Origin: an uncultured Prevotella sp.
Lineage (GTDB): Bacteria > Bacteroidota > Bacteroidia > Bacteroidales > Bacteroidaceae
Assembly (NCBI GenBank): GCA_937907705.1
Contig: CALCVP010000020.1
Coordinates: 1-64,000 of the forward strand
Direction of reading: 5' to 3'
Length of the DNA: 64,000 nt
Shown here: piece by piece, positions 23,401-31,661 of the stretch
How positions within the stretch are numbered: the stretch's first letter is position 1
How the letters are laid out: each line of letters opens with the position of its first letter
Made by a program: the position numbers and the translations under genes
Notes under the pieces: model-generated
The model's input: only the letters and a program-made list of their open reading frames with translations
Databases searched by the model: none
Told to the model about the DNA's origin: nothing

Positions 23401-25980
23401 GGACATAATTATGCTACTTTCTATGACCATAGTAGCCAGCGCATTAATTGGTTTACTGAGGCCTCGCTGAAGTTCAACACCTTCAATCTAATGCCGGAAA
23501 CGGTAGGCTATGGCGCACTGCTCTCCCGAAATGGAGGAAAGCTTTTCTATGCAACAGATGCCGCATTGGCAACCGGCAAGCCTATGATGAAGGGCATGGA
23601 GCTGAGCAAGATGAATGGAGCTGCCAGTGAAAAGGTACTTGTGGGCAGTGTTTCTGATGGTGAACTTGCAGAAAATGAAGAAACCGTTGACAAGTCGCAA
23701 GCAGATAAAGGCAATGCCAAGCAGCAGTCAGTACAGCTGCGTGAGAACCTGAATGAAACGGCTTTCTTCTATCCTACCTTGCTGACCGACAGCAAAGGCA
23801 ATATAAACATGAAGTTTACACTGCCCGAAAGTATTACCACTTGGCGCTTTATGGGCTTGGCACACACACAAGACATGAGCCACGGAAAGATAGAAGCCAC
23901 AGCCATTGCCAGCAAAACGGTGATGGTACAGCCCAACATGCCGCGCTTTGTGCGTGCCGGCGACCATGCTTCTATTGCCGTAAGAATATCCAACACTTCT
24001 GAAAAGGCAGTGAAAGGTGCAGCTGTGTTGACGCTCATTGACCCCGAAACAGAGAAGACAGTGGCTCAACAGAAGTTGCCTTTTGCCGCTGATGCCAGTG
24101 CCACAGCTACCGTTACGTTTACCTGTCAGCCTGATGCCAGCCACTCATTGCTTGTATGCAAGGTGGTAGCTGAGGGCAAAGGGTTCAGCGATGGCGAGCA
24201 ACATTATCTGCCGGTGCTGCCTGATCAGGAATTGGTGGTCAACACTCAGCCTGTAACACTGCATGAAAAGGGCAGTCAGACCATTCAGCTTGATTCGCTG
24301 TTTGCCGCTAAAGGCGACCGCAAACGGCTTACCATAGAGTACACCGACAATCCTGCTTGGCTCTTGGTGCAGGCTTTGCCTTATATGGGAACAGCCAATG
24401 ACGACAACATTGTCAGCCTGTCGACAGCCTATTATGCCAACTCTCTCAGTGCCTGGATACTCAAGCAGATGCCTAATGCCAAGACAGTGTTTGAACAGTG
24501 GCGCCGTGAGGGGCAGACAGAAACAGGCAGTTTGGTCAGTGCGTTGAGCAAAAACCAGGAACTGAAGAATCTTGTGCTGGAAGAGACTCCATGGTTGGCA
24601 GACGCCAATACCGAGGCTGCCCAGAAGCAAGCGCTGGCCAATTATTTTGACAATGCTGCGCTGCAAAACTCTTTGACCAGCCTTGTCAGCCGCATGCAGC
24701 GCTTGCAGAACAACGATGGTTCATGGAGCTGGTGGAAAGGTATGAAGGGCTCGCCCCGTCTTACCTCTGAAGTGGCTGTGCAGTTGGCACGTCTGGACCA
24801 TTTGACAGGACAGCAGTCTGCCACGCTCAACATGAAAAACAAGGCCGTCAGCTACCTCGGTGGGAAAGCCAATGAGGAGGTAAAGGAGATAAAGAAGCAT
24901 ATGGCAGAGAAGCAACCCTATACAATCAACGACCATTATGCGTTGCAGTATCTCTATATTCGCACTCTGAACGGCGACAAGTTGTCTGCCGCTGATGAGG
25001 CTACTGCCAAGTTCTTGCTTGACTACTTGAAGAAAAACGACCGCCAAAACAGTCTGTTTGCCAAGGCGCTGATGGCGGTAGTATTGGCCAAGAGAGGCGA
25101 TATGACCTTGGCAAAGCAGTATGTACAGAGCTTGGAAGAGTACACAGTGGCCACCAAAGAGCAAGGTCGCTACTACGACACGCACCGTGCCGGCTACTCT
25201 TGGACAGACTATCGCATTCCTACTCAGGCTGCTGCCATGGAGGCGATGCAGCTGATTGGTGCAAAGGAATATGCACAGCAGATTACCGAGATGAAGCGTT
25301 GGCTGTTGCAGCAGAAGCGCACACAGGGCTGGAATACGCCTGTCAACAGTGTCAATGCAGTGTATGCTTTCTTCAACGGCAATGATCAGATGTTGTCGAC
25401 CCAGCCAATGGCCACGATGACTCTTGACGGAAAAGCTCTGGAATTGCCGCAGGCTACTGCGGGATTGGGCTATGTCAAGACCACTGCACAGCCCGAAAAG
25501 GCGCATCAGTTGGTTATTGACAAGCAGTCTGAAGGCACCTCCTGGGGTGCTGTCTATGCGCAATCACTGGTCAAGACGGCAGATATAGCGGCTTCAGAGG
25601 CCGGCTTGTCGGTAAAGCGTGAGGTGCTTGCTGCCGACGGAAAGGCTGCTACCGCCTTGAAAGTGGGCGACAAGGTGAAGGTAAGAATAACGGTTCGTGC
25701 AGACCGCGACTATGATTTCGTGCAGATAAACGACAAGCGTGCCGCATGTATGGAGCCGGTATCGCAGCTCAGTGGCTATCGGATGGGCTATTATTGTACA
25801 CCAAAAGACAATGCCACTTGCTACTACTTTGACATGCTTTCAAAAGGTGAGCACGTGATAGAGACCGAGTATTATGTAGACCGTGCCGGCAGTTACGACA
25901 CTGGCAGCTGCACTGTGCAGTGCGCTTATGCCCCGGAATATGCGGCAAGAGCAGCCTCACAGACGCTCGATGTAAAATAA
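20422..25980 (+). CDS. Alpha-2-macroglobulin-like protein, thioester-less
   Basis: A very large (1852 residues) exported protein. Signal peptide MKKSAILLIAFLLVLPVALW; a helical N-terminal region to about 280; MG-type beta domains including IYTDRSVYRPGQTVHAAATL (MG2 signature, about 510); the bait/A2M region ETAFFYPTLLTDSKGNINMK and ITTWRFMGLAHTQDMSHGKI (about 1115-1160); an alpha/alpha toroid (about 1310-1640) and a C-terminal MG domain with DYDFVQINDKRAACMEP. At the place of the thioester motif (C-x-E-Q) it has ANDDNIVSLSTAYYANSLS, so it cannot form the covalent trap. Bacterial macroglobulins guard the periplasm or surface against proteases. It heads a tight operon with DUF1573, meaB and ispH. 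Confidence 0.9.
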   Translation: MKKSAILLIAFLLVLPVALWADSYTQLWKKVDNAAKKDLPRTELTLLQQIADKATAEKTYGQLLKAETQKIQVLSDLSIDSLAPNIQQMEKKAQLLASTDPALEAVYNAVLYKYYAGVRKLSRQYPDKAKLFARRAMVRPELLAAQRALDYEPFVEPGRDSQIFDNDLLSLIGYTVGDYHTLHAYYEKAGNRAAALLTALEIERSAADKNGENRATLLKKSHYAAVLDSLVSLYHDVPACAEVAIERYNLMSGCTDVTAENKVNYINWALNRWGEWKPMVALRNALKELTNPDLTVHLQSTVMTPDASQMLKFTVRNINQLTLTVTKLNVKGDTEYQAINEKDLKQLKRQMASAATATFTRSYTGLPDFKVTADSVQISHLQPGVYLMEATPDDSKVDPVAGIIYVTDLMVICQGMPQDKARVVVVDATTGQPVPGAKVSVQYDKDDVQSLTCDEKGEASVFCRKNRWCSMRATTADDSYMPYVSIASAFRYYNNNNETKKINIYTDRSVYRPGQTVHAAATLYQQQKDSITTLQGQRITLLLRDANYKEVERKQLYTDAYGTVSADFQLPLSCLTGNFTLSATEPVGGVSSRFRVEEYKRPTFEVILPEVNQRYQAGDTLVITGTAKTYAGVPVQNAAVTYTVRRNPAWWWTWRSFADVDDDDSYFYEGKATTAADGTFKMELPLTLPENMKRQGNGLRKFYNFTAEVAVSDINGETRSAELTVPLGTKPTAFSCTLPQLNLRDSLNSIKFIYKNGAGKDIAAQVTYTIDNQPDRYTAATNQDVPVEWGIAAWLKSGKHKLTAVCEGDTLQQDFIVFSMADKTPCIETHDWFYLSDNTFHADGSPVYLQLGTTDQDTHVYYTAIAGNKVIESGTATLSNHLFTREIKYSETFGDALSLNFAWVRDGQLYTHSCAIKKPFPDKKLNLTWTTFRNKLTPGQKEEWTLRVTTPAGKPANAQLMATLYDASLDQIAGFEWPLWLNLWRNVPTTYWDGHNYATFYDHSSQRINWFTEASLKFNTFNLMPETVGYGALLSRNGGKLFYATDAALATGKPMMKGMELSKMNGAASEKVLVGSVSDGELAENEETVDKSQADKGNAKQQSVQLRENLNETAFFYPTLLTDSKGNINMKFTLPESITTWRFMGLAHTQDMSHGKIEATAIASKTVMVQPNMPRFVRAGDHASIAVRISNTSEKAVKGAAVLTLIDPETEKTVAQQKLPFAADASATATVTFTCQPDASHSLLVCKVVAEGKGFSDGEQHYLPVLPDQELVVNTQPVTLHEKGSQTIQLDSLFAAKGDRKRLTIEYTDNPAWLLVQALPYMGTANDDNIVSLSTAYYANSLSAWILKQMPNAKTVFEQWRREGQTETGSLVSALSKNQELKNLVLEETPWLADANTEAAQKQALANYFDNAALQNSLTSLVSRMQRLQNNDGSWSWWKGMKGSPRLTSEVAVQLARLDHLTGQQSATLNMKNKAVSYLGGKANEEVKEIKKHMAEKQPYTINDHYALQYLYIRTLNGDKLSAADEATAKFLLDYLKKNDRQNSLFAKALMAVVLAKRGDMTLAKQYVQSLEEYTVATKEQGRYYDTHRAGYSWTDYRIPTQAAAMEAMQLIGAKEYAQQITEMKRWLLQQKRTQGWNTPVNSVNAVYAFFNGNDQMLSTQPMATMTLDGKALELPQATAGLGYVKTTAQPEKAHQLVIDKQSEGTSWGAVYAQSLVKTADIAASEAGLSVKREVLAADGKAATALKVGDKVKVRITVRADRDYDFVQINDKRAACMEPVSQLSGYRMGYYCTPKDNATCYYFDMLSKGEHVIETEYYVDRAGSYDTGSCTVQCAYAPEYAARAASQTLDVK

Positions 25981-25987
25981 AAAGCTT

Positions 25988-27052
25988 ATGAATAAACACT
26001 TTATACTGACCGCTGTGCTTGCCGCTGCTGCTTTGGGAGCGCAGGCGCAGCGCATCACCGCTAAGCACAAGGTGATTGATTGCGGTAATGTGGGCTATGA
26101 ACAGCCCGTTACTGCCAAATTTGAATTGCGCAACAAAGGCAACGACTTGCTGATTAGTCAAGTGAGAACAAGCTGTGGTTGCACCGTGGTAGACTATCCC
26201 AAGACGATTATTACCCGTGGAAATGACTTTACGGTAAACGTTACTTTTGATGCCCGGCAGTTAGGACATTTCGAGAAAGAAGTGGCTATTTACAGCAATG
26301 CTTCCAACAGTCCGGTGTATCTGAAGATGCGGGGCGTGGTGGTAGAACAGGTAGAAGACTTTAAAGGAAAGTATCCCTATACGTTGGGCAACGTGCAGAC
26401 AGACTGCAATGACATAGAGTTTGATGATGTGAATGTGGGCGACCGCCCTGTAAAGGTGGTGCACATGCTGAACAGCAGCAGCCAAAGCGTCAGTCCGGTT
26501 GTGATGCACTTGCCCTCCTATCTGTCGGCAACGGTGTCTCCTACCACGATTGCACCAGGCAGAAGTGGCGTGGTTACTATCAGTCTTAACTCGATGAAGC
26601 TGCACGATTACGGTCTTACCCAGTCGTCTGTTTACTTGGGTATGTATCATGGAGATAAGGTGAGCGACGACAAAGAGATATCTGTTTCTGCCGTATTGCT
26701 GCCCGACTTCAAGAATTTGTCAGAGACACAACGTCAGAATTCTCCACAACTGAAGCTCTCTGCAAATAGTCTTGAGTTGGGAAGTTTTGGCGACAAGGAA
26801 GAGAAGAGCGGCACGATTGTCATAACAAACCAAGGCAAGAGCAAGCTTGACATCAGTTCTTTGCAGATGTTTACCTCTGCTCTGAAGGTGCGTTTGAACA
26901 AGAGCAAGCTGGATCCCGGCGAGAGTGCAAAGCTCAAGATTACCGCTTACAAGCGCCACTTGAAGACCGCCAGAAGCAAACCTCGTGTGCTCATGATTAC
27001 CAACGACCCTGAACATGCAAAGGTAGTGATACATGTTAACGTGAAACAATAA
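25988..27052 (+). CDS. DUF1573 domain protein (two Ig-like domains)
   Basis: Exported protein of 354 residues: signal peptide MNKHFILTAVLAAAALGAQA, then a first DUF1573/ASH-like beta domain with DCGNVGYEQPVTAKFELRNK and VRTSCGCTVVDYP, and a later domain with LELGSFGDKEEKSGTIVITN. The SCGCT motif is typical of the family. Its role is not known. It starts 7 bp after the macroglobulin gene and ends 3 bp before meaB, so it is translated from the same message. Confidence 0.88.
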   Translation: MNKHFILTAVLAAAALGAQAQRITAKHKVIDCGNVGYEQPVTAKFELRNKGNDLLISQVRTSCGCTVVDYPKTIITRGNDFTVNVTFDARQLGHFEKEVAIYSNASNSPVYLKMRGVVVEQVEDFKGKYPYTLGNVQTDCNDIEFDDVNVGDRPVKVVHMLNSSSQSVSPVVMHLPSYLSATVSPTTIAPGRSGVVTISLNSMKLHDYGLTQSSVYLGMYHGDKVSDDKEISVSAVLLPDFKNLSETQRQNSPQLKLSANSLELGSFGDKEEKSGTIVITNQGKSKLDISSLQMFTSALKVRLNKSKLDPGESAKLKITAYKRHLKTARSKPRVLMITNDPEHAKVVIHVNVKQ

Positions 27053-27055
27053 GCT

Positions 27056-28171
27056 ATGGAACATCCGGAGAACAACGAAGCATACAAAGGCCTGACCGTT
27101 AATTCAGGCGTAGAACAGCCGTCTATCATCAACCCTTACCTAAAGCGAGGGCGCTATAAGCGCAGAGAGCTGTCTGTGGCTGATATGGTAGAGGGCATAG
27201 TGAAAGGCAATGTTACGGTGCTGAGTCAGGCTGTAACGCTGGTAGAGAGTGTTAACCCTGACCATAAAGCCAAGGCTCAGGAAGTGATAGAGAAATGCTT
27301 GCCTTACAGTGGCAAGTCGGTAAGAATAGGCATCAGCGGTGTGCCGGGAGCAGGAAAGAGCACCTCTATAGACGAGTTTGGTGTGCATGTGCTTGACCGT
27401 TGGGGCGGCAAGTTGGCTGTGTTGGCCATCGACCCCAGTTCAGAACGTTCAAAGGGCAGCATACTTGGCGACAAGACGCGTATGGAGAAGCTTGCTGTCA
27501 GACCCGAAACATTTATCCGCCCAAGCCCGTCAGCAGGCTCATTGGGTGGCGTGGCCCGCAAGACACGCGAGACCATCATACTGTGTGAGGCGGCTGGTTA
27601 CGACAAGATATTTGTAGAAACCGTGGGTGTGGGTCAGAGCGAGACGGCTTGCCACTCTATGGTAGACTTCTTCTTGCTGATACAGTTGGCAGGTACGGGC
27701 GATGAGTTGCAAGGCATCAAGCGCGGCATTATGGAGATTGCCGATGGCATCGTTATCAACAAGTGTGATGGCGAGAATGTAGACAAGTGCCATTTGGCGG
27801 CTACCAGTTTTAGAAATGCGCTCCACTTCTTTCCCCCGTCAGACAGTGGCTGGCAGCCGAAAGTGCTTTGTTACAGTGGCTTTTACGGCACAGGCATCAA
27901 GGAGATATGGGATATGGTAGAGGAGTATATGGGCTTTGTGAAAGACAATGGCTATTTTGACTATCGCCGCAACGAGCAAAGCAAGTACTGGATGTATGAG
28001 ACTATCAACGAGAAACTGCGCTCCAGCTTTTACAACAATGCAGAGATAGAGCATTGTTTGGCAGGTGCCGAGCGTGCTGTCTTGGCGGGCGAGAAGACCA
28101 GCTTCATGGCGGCTAAAGACTTGTTGAACATATATTTTAAAGAAAAAGATGGTGCAGGTAGAGATAGATAG
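27056..28171 (+). CDS. meaB: Methylmalonyl-CoA mutase-associated GTPase MeaB
   Basis: G3E-family P-loop GTPase that protects and reloads B12-dependent methylmalonyl-CoA mutase. Walker A is GISGVPGAGKSTSIDEFG (about residue 95), followed by LAVLAIDPSSERSKGSILGD and FIRPSPSAGSLGGVARKT, then FVETVGVGQSETA and IVINKCDGEN for guanine recognition. Length 371 is normal. The mutase itself is not in the window. Its presence implies the succinate-propionate pathway and B12 use, consistent with nrdJ at 59-62 kb and the BtuB-like receptor at 29 kb. It overlaps ispH by 23 bp. Confidence 0.95.
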   Translation: MEHPENNEAYKGLTVNSGVEQPSIINPYLKRGRYKRRELSVADMVEGIVKGNVTVLSQAVTLVESVNPDHKAKAQEVIEKCLPYSGKSVRIGISGVPGAGKSTSIDEFGVHVLDRWGGKLAVLAIDPSSERSKGSILGDKTRMEKLAVRPETFIRPSPSAGSLGGVARKTRETIILCEAAGYDKIFVETVGVGQSETACHSMVDFFLLIQLAGTGDELQGIKRGIMEIADGIVINKCDGENVDKCHLAATSFRNALHFFPPSDSGWQPKVLCYSGFYGTGIKEIWDMVEEYMGFVKDNGYFDYRRNEQSKYWMYETINEKLRSSFYNNAEIEHCLAGAERAVLAGEKTSFMAAKDLLNIYFKEKDGAGRDR

Positions 28172-29006
28172 CGGCAGTGGCTTCTGCTTTGGCGTAACAA
28201 CTGCCATCAGCAAGGCTGAAGAAGAGTTGACCACAGGCAAGACCTTGTATTGCTTGGGCGATATTGTGCATAACGGCATGGAGTGTGAGCGGCTGCGCAA
28301 AATGGGGCTTATAACCATCAATCATGAAGACATGATGCGTCTGCATGGCGTGAAGGTGCTGCTGAGAGCCCATGGCGAACCCCCTGAAACCTATGAGTTG
28401 GCGAAACGCAACCATATAGAAATCATAGACGCTACCTGTCCTGTGGTGTTGCAATTGCAGAAGCGCATCAAGCGGCAATACGACAATCAGCCCGATGCAC
28501 AGATAGTAATCTTTGGCAAACCGGGCCATGCCGAAGTGTTGGGACTGGTGGGGCAGACCCATAGCAAGGCTATTGTGGTGGCGCATTTTGAGGATGTGAA
28601 GCAGCTTGACTTTCAGCGAGACATCTATCTGTACTCTCAAACCACCAAGTCGCTCGACGAGTTTCACCGTATTATTGACTACATACAGCAGCATATATCG
28701 CCAAATGCCACCTTCAAGAGCTTTGACACGATATGCCGGCAGGTGGCCAACCGTATGCCCAACATCAGTGCTTTTGCCCGCAAGCACGACTTGATATTGT
28801 TTGTGTGCGGCAGGAAGAGCAGCAACGGCAAGGTGCTTTTCAATGAATGCAAGAGCGTAAACCCCAACAGCTATCTGATAGAGGGACCTGAAGAAATAGA
28901 CCCGCAGTGGATGAACAATGTATCGACCATAGGCATTTGCGGTGCTACCAGCACCCCTAAATGGCTGATGGAGAAATGCCGCGAGGCCATATTGAACCAA
29001 TCTTAG
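28149..29006 (+). CDS. ispH: 4-hydroxy-3-methylbut-2-enyl diphosphate reductase
   Basis: Last enzyme of the MEP isoprenoid pathway, making IPP and DMAPP with a [4Fe-4S] cluster. Family motifs: SGFCFGVTTAISKAEE with the first cluster Cys, YCLGDIVHNGMECERL, LLRAHGEPPETYELA, IIDATCPVVLQLQK with the second Cys, and FDTICRQVANR with the third. The catalytic glutamate region and VCGRKSSNGKVLFNECKSV are also seen. At 285 residues it is normal. It overlaps the end of meaB, closing the operon that begins with the macroglobulin-like gene. No link of function with its operon mates is known to me. Confidence 0.96.
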   Translation: MVQVEIDSGSGFCFGVTTAISKAEEELTTGKTLYCLGDIVHNGMECERLRKMGLITINHEDMMRLHGVKVLLRAHGEPPETYELAKRNHIEIIDATCPVVLQLQKRIKRQYDNQPDAQIVIFGKPGHAEVLGLVGQTHSKAIVVAHFEDVKQLDFQRDIYLYSQTTKSLDEFHRIIDYIQQHISPNATFKSFDTICRQVANRMPNISAFARKHDLILFVCGRKSSNGKVLFNECKSVNPNSYLIEGPEEIDPQWMNNVSTIGICGATSTPKWLMEKCREAILNQS

Positions 29007-29045
29007 GCAGACAAGCATCCTGCGTATTATATTGTATTCTGTTGC

Positions 29046-29155
29046 AAGAGCAGTGCAATCGGTTTGCGGTTGCACTGCTCTTGCTCTTTGATAGCTATGC
29101 TTTCGTCTGCCGGTTGCTATGTTCTTGCAAGCCGATTGCATTGTTGTTACAAAGC
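29046..29155 (+). repeat. Array C: five degenerate 22-bp tandem units
   Basis: Units start at 29046, 29068, 29090, 29112 and 29134. Cores: AAGAGCAGTGCAATCGG, GGTTGCACTGCTCTTGC, GATAGCTATGCTTTCG, GGTTGCTATGTTCTTGC and GATTGCATTGTTGTTAC. The first and second units are near-complements of each other, so the first pair can form a hairpin (GCAAGAGCAGTGCAA against TTGCACTGCTCTTGC) that may also act as the ispH operon terminator. The core layout, with GC, TGC and T-rich positions in fixed places, is the same as in array D. Confidence 0.75.
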
Positions 29156-29263
29156 GAAAATATAGTTTTGTAAAAGCAGTGCTGTTCCTTTTCTTGTGTT
29201 TTAGCGCCGCTGTACACAGTGTCGCAGGCAGACGGTGCAAGTCTGATTTGTAAGGCAATAATT

Positions 29264-29293
29264 TTGAGTACCTGTATTTTTTTATTACCTTTG
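29264..29293 (+). promoter_or_regulatory. Promoter of the BtuB-like receptor gene
   Basis: TTG (29264-29266), 19-base spacer, TACCTTTG (29286-29293). Transcription would begin near 29300, inside a hairpin that follows, leaving a leader of about 40 bases. Confidence 0.7.
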
Positions 29294-29297
29294 TCGG

Positions 29298-29329
29298 CGT
29301 TTTGCAAAGAGCAAGACGCTTTTTTTATT
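29298..29329 (+). promoter_or_regulatory. Terminator-like hairpin in the receptor leader
   Basis: GCGTTTTGC (29298-29306) and GCAAGACGC (29311-29319) form a 9-bp stem with one G-U pair, followed by TTTTTTTATT, twelve or so bases before the ATG at 29343. By form it is an intrinsic terminator, yet it lies at or just after the predicted transcription start. It could stop read-through from ispH, stabilise the 5' end, or act in control. Confidence 0.5.
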
Positions 29330-29342
29330 ATTAAAATCTATT

Positions 29343-31412
29343 ATGTACAAGACAAATTCTTACAAGCGCGAGTGCTTTAAGTTTAAGCATTTCACCCGTA
29401 AGGGCTATGCACTCTTTGCTTGCTTGGGACGCGAAGTGCTGATAGGAACACTCAGTGTGGCTACTCTTGCCTATGCCAAGGCAGACGGTATGAGCACACA
29501 TGTAGAGCTGGCCGACTCAGTAGCCCAGGCTAAAGACAAAGCTGTGATGCTCGATGAGGTGGATGTTACGGGCACGCGTGCACCGCTGACAGCTGGTCAT
29601 GCGGCAAGAATGGTAACTGTACTGGGTCGCGATGCCATTGCCGCCGCGCCAGTGCAAAGTGTGAATGACCTGTTAAAGTATGTTTCAGGCGTAGATGTGA
29701 GACAGCGAGGTCCTATCGGAGCGCAGACTGATGTGAGCGTAAGAGGCGGCACATCAGACCAAATCACGGTATTGCTGAATGGCATCAACATCTGCGATCC
29801 GCAGACGGGGCACAATGCTTTTGACCTTCCTGTAGACCTTGGCGACATTGAGCGCATAGAGGTACTTGAGGGTCCGGCAGGCAGGGTATATGGCACTTCT
29901 TCATTAGTGGGTGCTATCAACATTGTTACACGCACCCCCACAAAATTCGTTGCCGCAGTAAATGCAGAGGGAGGCTCCTTTGGTTATGCCAAGGCAGGAG
30001 CCACAGTAGGCATGACAAACAGCCAGTTTGCCCATCAGTTAAGCGGCAGCTATCAGCGCAGCGATGGCTATCAGCGCAGCAAGGCAGGCCATTTGAATGC
30101 CGATTATGAAGGTGGAAAGGCATTCTATCAAGGCAGCTACAACAGCAGTAGCGTCAGTCTGAAATGGCATGCTGGCATGAGTACCAAGGGCTGGGGCTCC
30201 AACACATTCTACGGTTTGTCGTCTGACGAACAGTACGAACACACCACCAAATATTATACAGCCTTTCAGGCAGAGACCAAAGGAAGCCGGTTCCACTTCC
30301 GTCCGTCTATCTATTGGAACCGTTTTCAAGACCGTTTTGAATATTTCAGAGGCCATACAGAGAAGTCGAAGTTCAACTATAACCGTACCGATGTGTTTGG
30401 CTTGAACCTCAACAGCTGGTTTGACTGGGCTTTGGGCCGTACCGCTTTCGGTGCAGAGTTTCGCAATGAAGACCTCGTCAGCGGCAACCTTGGCGAAGCA
30501 CTCAACAAGCCTATACACATATCAGGCACCGACCGCGACTATGACAAGGGGCTGAACCGCAGCAACCTGAGCTTCCATCTGGAGCATAATGTGGTGCTGA
30601 GCCGCTTTACTTTGTCGGCAGGCTTCATAGCTGTAAAGAACACTTGGAACGAGATGCCGTTCAAACTCTATCCCGGTGTGGATGCCAGTTATCGCTTGAC
30701 CGATAACTGGAAGGTGTATGCTTCTTATAACATGTCGCTGCGTATGCCGTCTTTTACAGAACTTTATTATAAAAAAGACGGGCATGCTGCCGACAAATAT
30801 CTGAAGCCGGAAGAGATGAATGCGCTGGAAGCCGGTATCAAGTATGTGGCAGAAGGCGTAGACGGTTCATTGGCAGTCTATCATCATCACGGAAAAAACA
30901 TGATAGACTGGATAATGGACTCATCGTTAGGAAAGGATGCCGTGTGGACATCGGTCAACCATACCAAGCTCAACTCGACAGGCGTAGAGGCTTCACTCAA
31001 TCTGCATCTCAACACGCTGCTGCCCACGCAACACTTCTTGCAGAAACTGAATGTGGCTTATAGCTATATCAATCAAGACAAAGACTTGGAACCCAACCTG
31101 CAGTCGCTCTATGCATTAGAGTATCTGCGCCACAAGGTTGTGGCAGGATTGGGCATACAGTTGCTGCCAAGCTTGCTGCTGGATGTCAACTATCGCTATC
31201 AGTACCGCATGGGAACATTTACCGATGCTCAGGGCCATACTTATTCTTACCGCCCCTATTCGTTGGTAGATGCACGCCTTGCATGGTCTAAGCCCGCTTA
31301 TACACTGTATGTTGAGGCCAACAACCTGTTTGACAAAGACTACCGCGACTATGGCTTCGTAAAGCAACCGGGCTTCTGGCTGATAGCCGGTGTTAAGGTA
31401 AAAATAGGCTAA
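29343..31412 (+). CDS. TonB-dependent receptor, BtuB-like
   Basis: Outer-membrane receptor of 689 residues. The unusual long head (KHFTRKGYALFACLGREVLI then GTLSVATLAYAKA) is a Bacteroidales type of export signal. The TonB box region is AVMLDEVDVTGTRAPL, the plug holds VNDLLKYVSGVDVRQRGPIG, VSVRGGTSDQITVLLNG and IERIEVLEGPAGRVYGTSSL, and the barrel ends in GFWLIAGVKVKIG. The short plug without a SusC-type extension and the overall length resemble BtuB-like cobalamin receptors. No cobalamin riboswitch is seen upstream, and no BtuF/BtuCD genes follow, so the ligand is uncertain; meaB and nrdJ in the window make B12 a reasonable guess. Confidence 0.85.
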   Translation: MYKTNSYKRECFKFKHFTRKGYALFACLGREVLIGTLSVATLAYAKADGMSTHVELADSVAQAKDKAVMLDEVDVTGTRAPLTAGHAARMVTVLGRDAIAAAPVQSVNDLLKYVSGVDVRQRGPIGAQTDVSVRGGTSDQITVLLNGINICDPQTGHNAFDLPVDLGDIERIEVLEGPAGRVYGTSSLVGAINIVTRTPTKFVAAVNAEGGSFGYAKAGATVGMTNSQFAHQLSGSYQRSDGYQRSKAGHLNADYEGGKAFYQGSYNSSSVSLKWHAGMSTKGWGSNTFYGLSSDEQYEHTTKYYTAFQAETKGSRFHFRPSIYWNRFQDRFEYFRGHTEKSKFNYNRTDVFGLNLNSWFDWALGRTAFGAEFRNEDLVSGNLGEALNKPIHISGTDRDYDKGLNRSNLSFHLEHNVVLSRFTLSAGFIAVKNTWNEMPFKLYPGVDASYRLTDNWKVYASYNMSLRMPSFTELYYKKDGHAADKYLKPEEMNALEAGIKYVAEGVDGSLAVYHHHGKNMIDWIMDSSLGKDAVWTSVNHTKLNSTGVEASLNLHLNTLLPTQHFLQKLNVAYSYINQDKDLEPNLQSLYALEYLRHKVVAGLGIQLLPSLLLDVNYRYQYRMGTFTDAQGHTYSYRPYSLVDARLAWSKPAYTLYVEANNLFDKDYRDYGFVKQPGFWLIAGVKVKIG

Positions 31413-31470
31413 ATGACAGTGAATGACACATGACCAAGCTGGCTTGTTCATGCCACTTGGCAGTAACCGC

Positions 31471-31501
31471 AAAGCCCCGACTGTCTGACAGTCGGGGCTT
31501 T
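31471..31501 (+). terminator. Terminator of the BtuB-like receptor gene
   Basis: AAAGCCCCGACTGT (31471-31484) and ACAGTCGGGGCTTT (31488-31501) form a perfect 14-bp stem with a tiny loop, with A- and T-rich flanks. It lies 58 bp after the stop codon. Confidence 0.8.
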
Positions 31502-31661
31502 ACTGCATATATGAATTAATCATAAAGGGGTATATTTACACTAAATATTATTGACAATGGCATTATTTCATGATAAGTGTACATTATTTGTCTTGTAATA
31601 TATTATCTTTGCTCTCAGCTATCAATGCTTATACTAACTTAACAACAATACAATGATATTT

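Noticed and set aside
29160..29300. Cobalamin riboswitch upstream of the BtuB-like receptor
   Set aside because: The conserved boxes (GCCACTG, and the AGTC-GGA-ACC-type box) are not found, and the predicted transcription start lies downstream of this region.
29343..31412. SusC-type transporter paired with the glycan cluster
   Set aside because: The receptor lacks the N-terminal carboxypeptidase-like domain, is too short and has no SusD gene after it.
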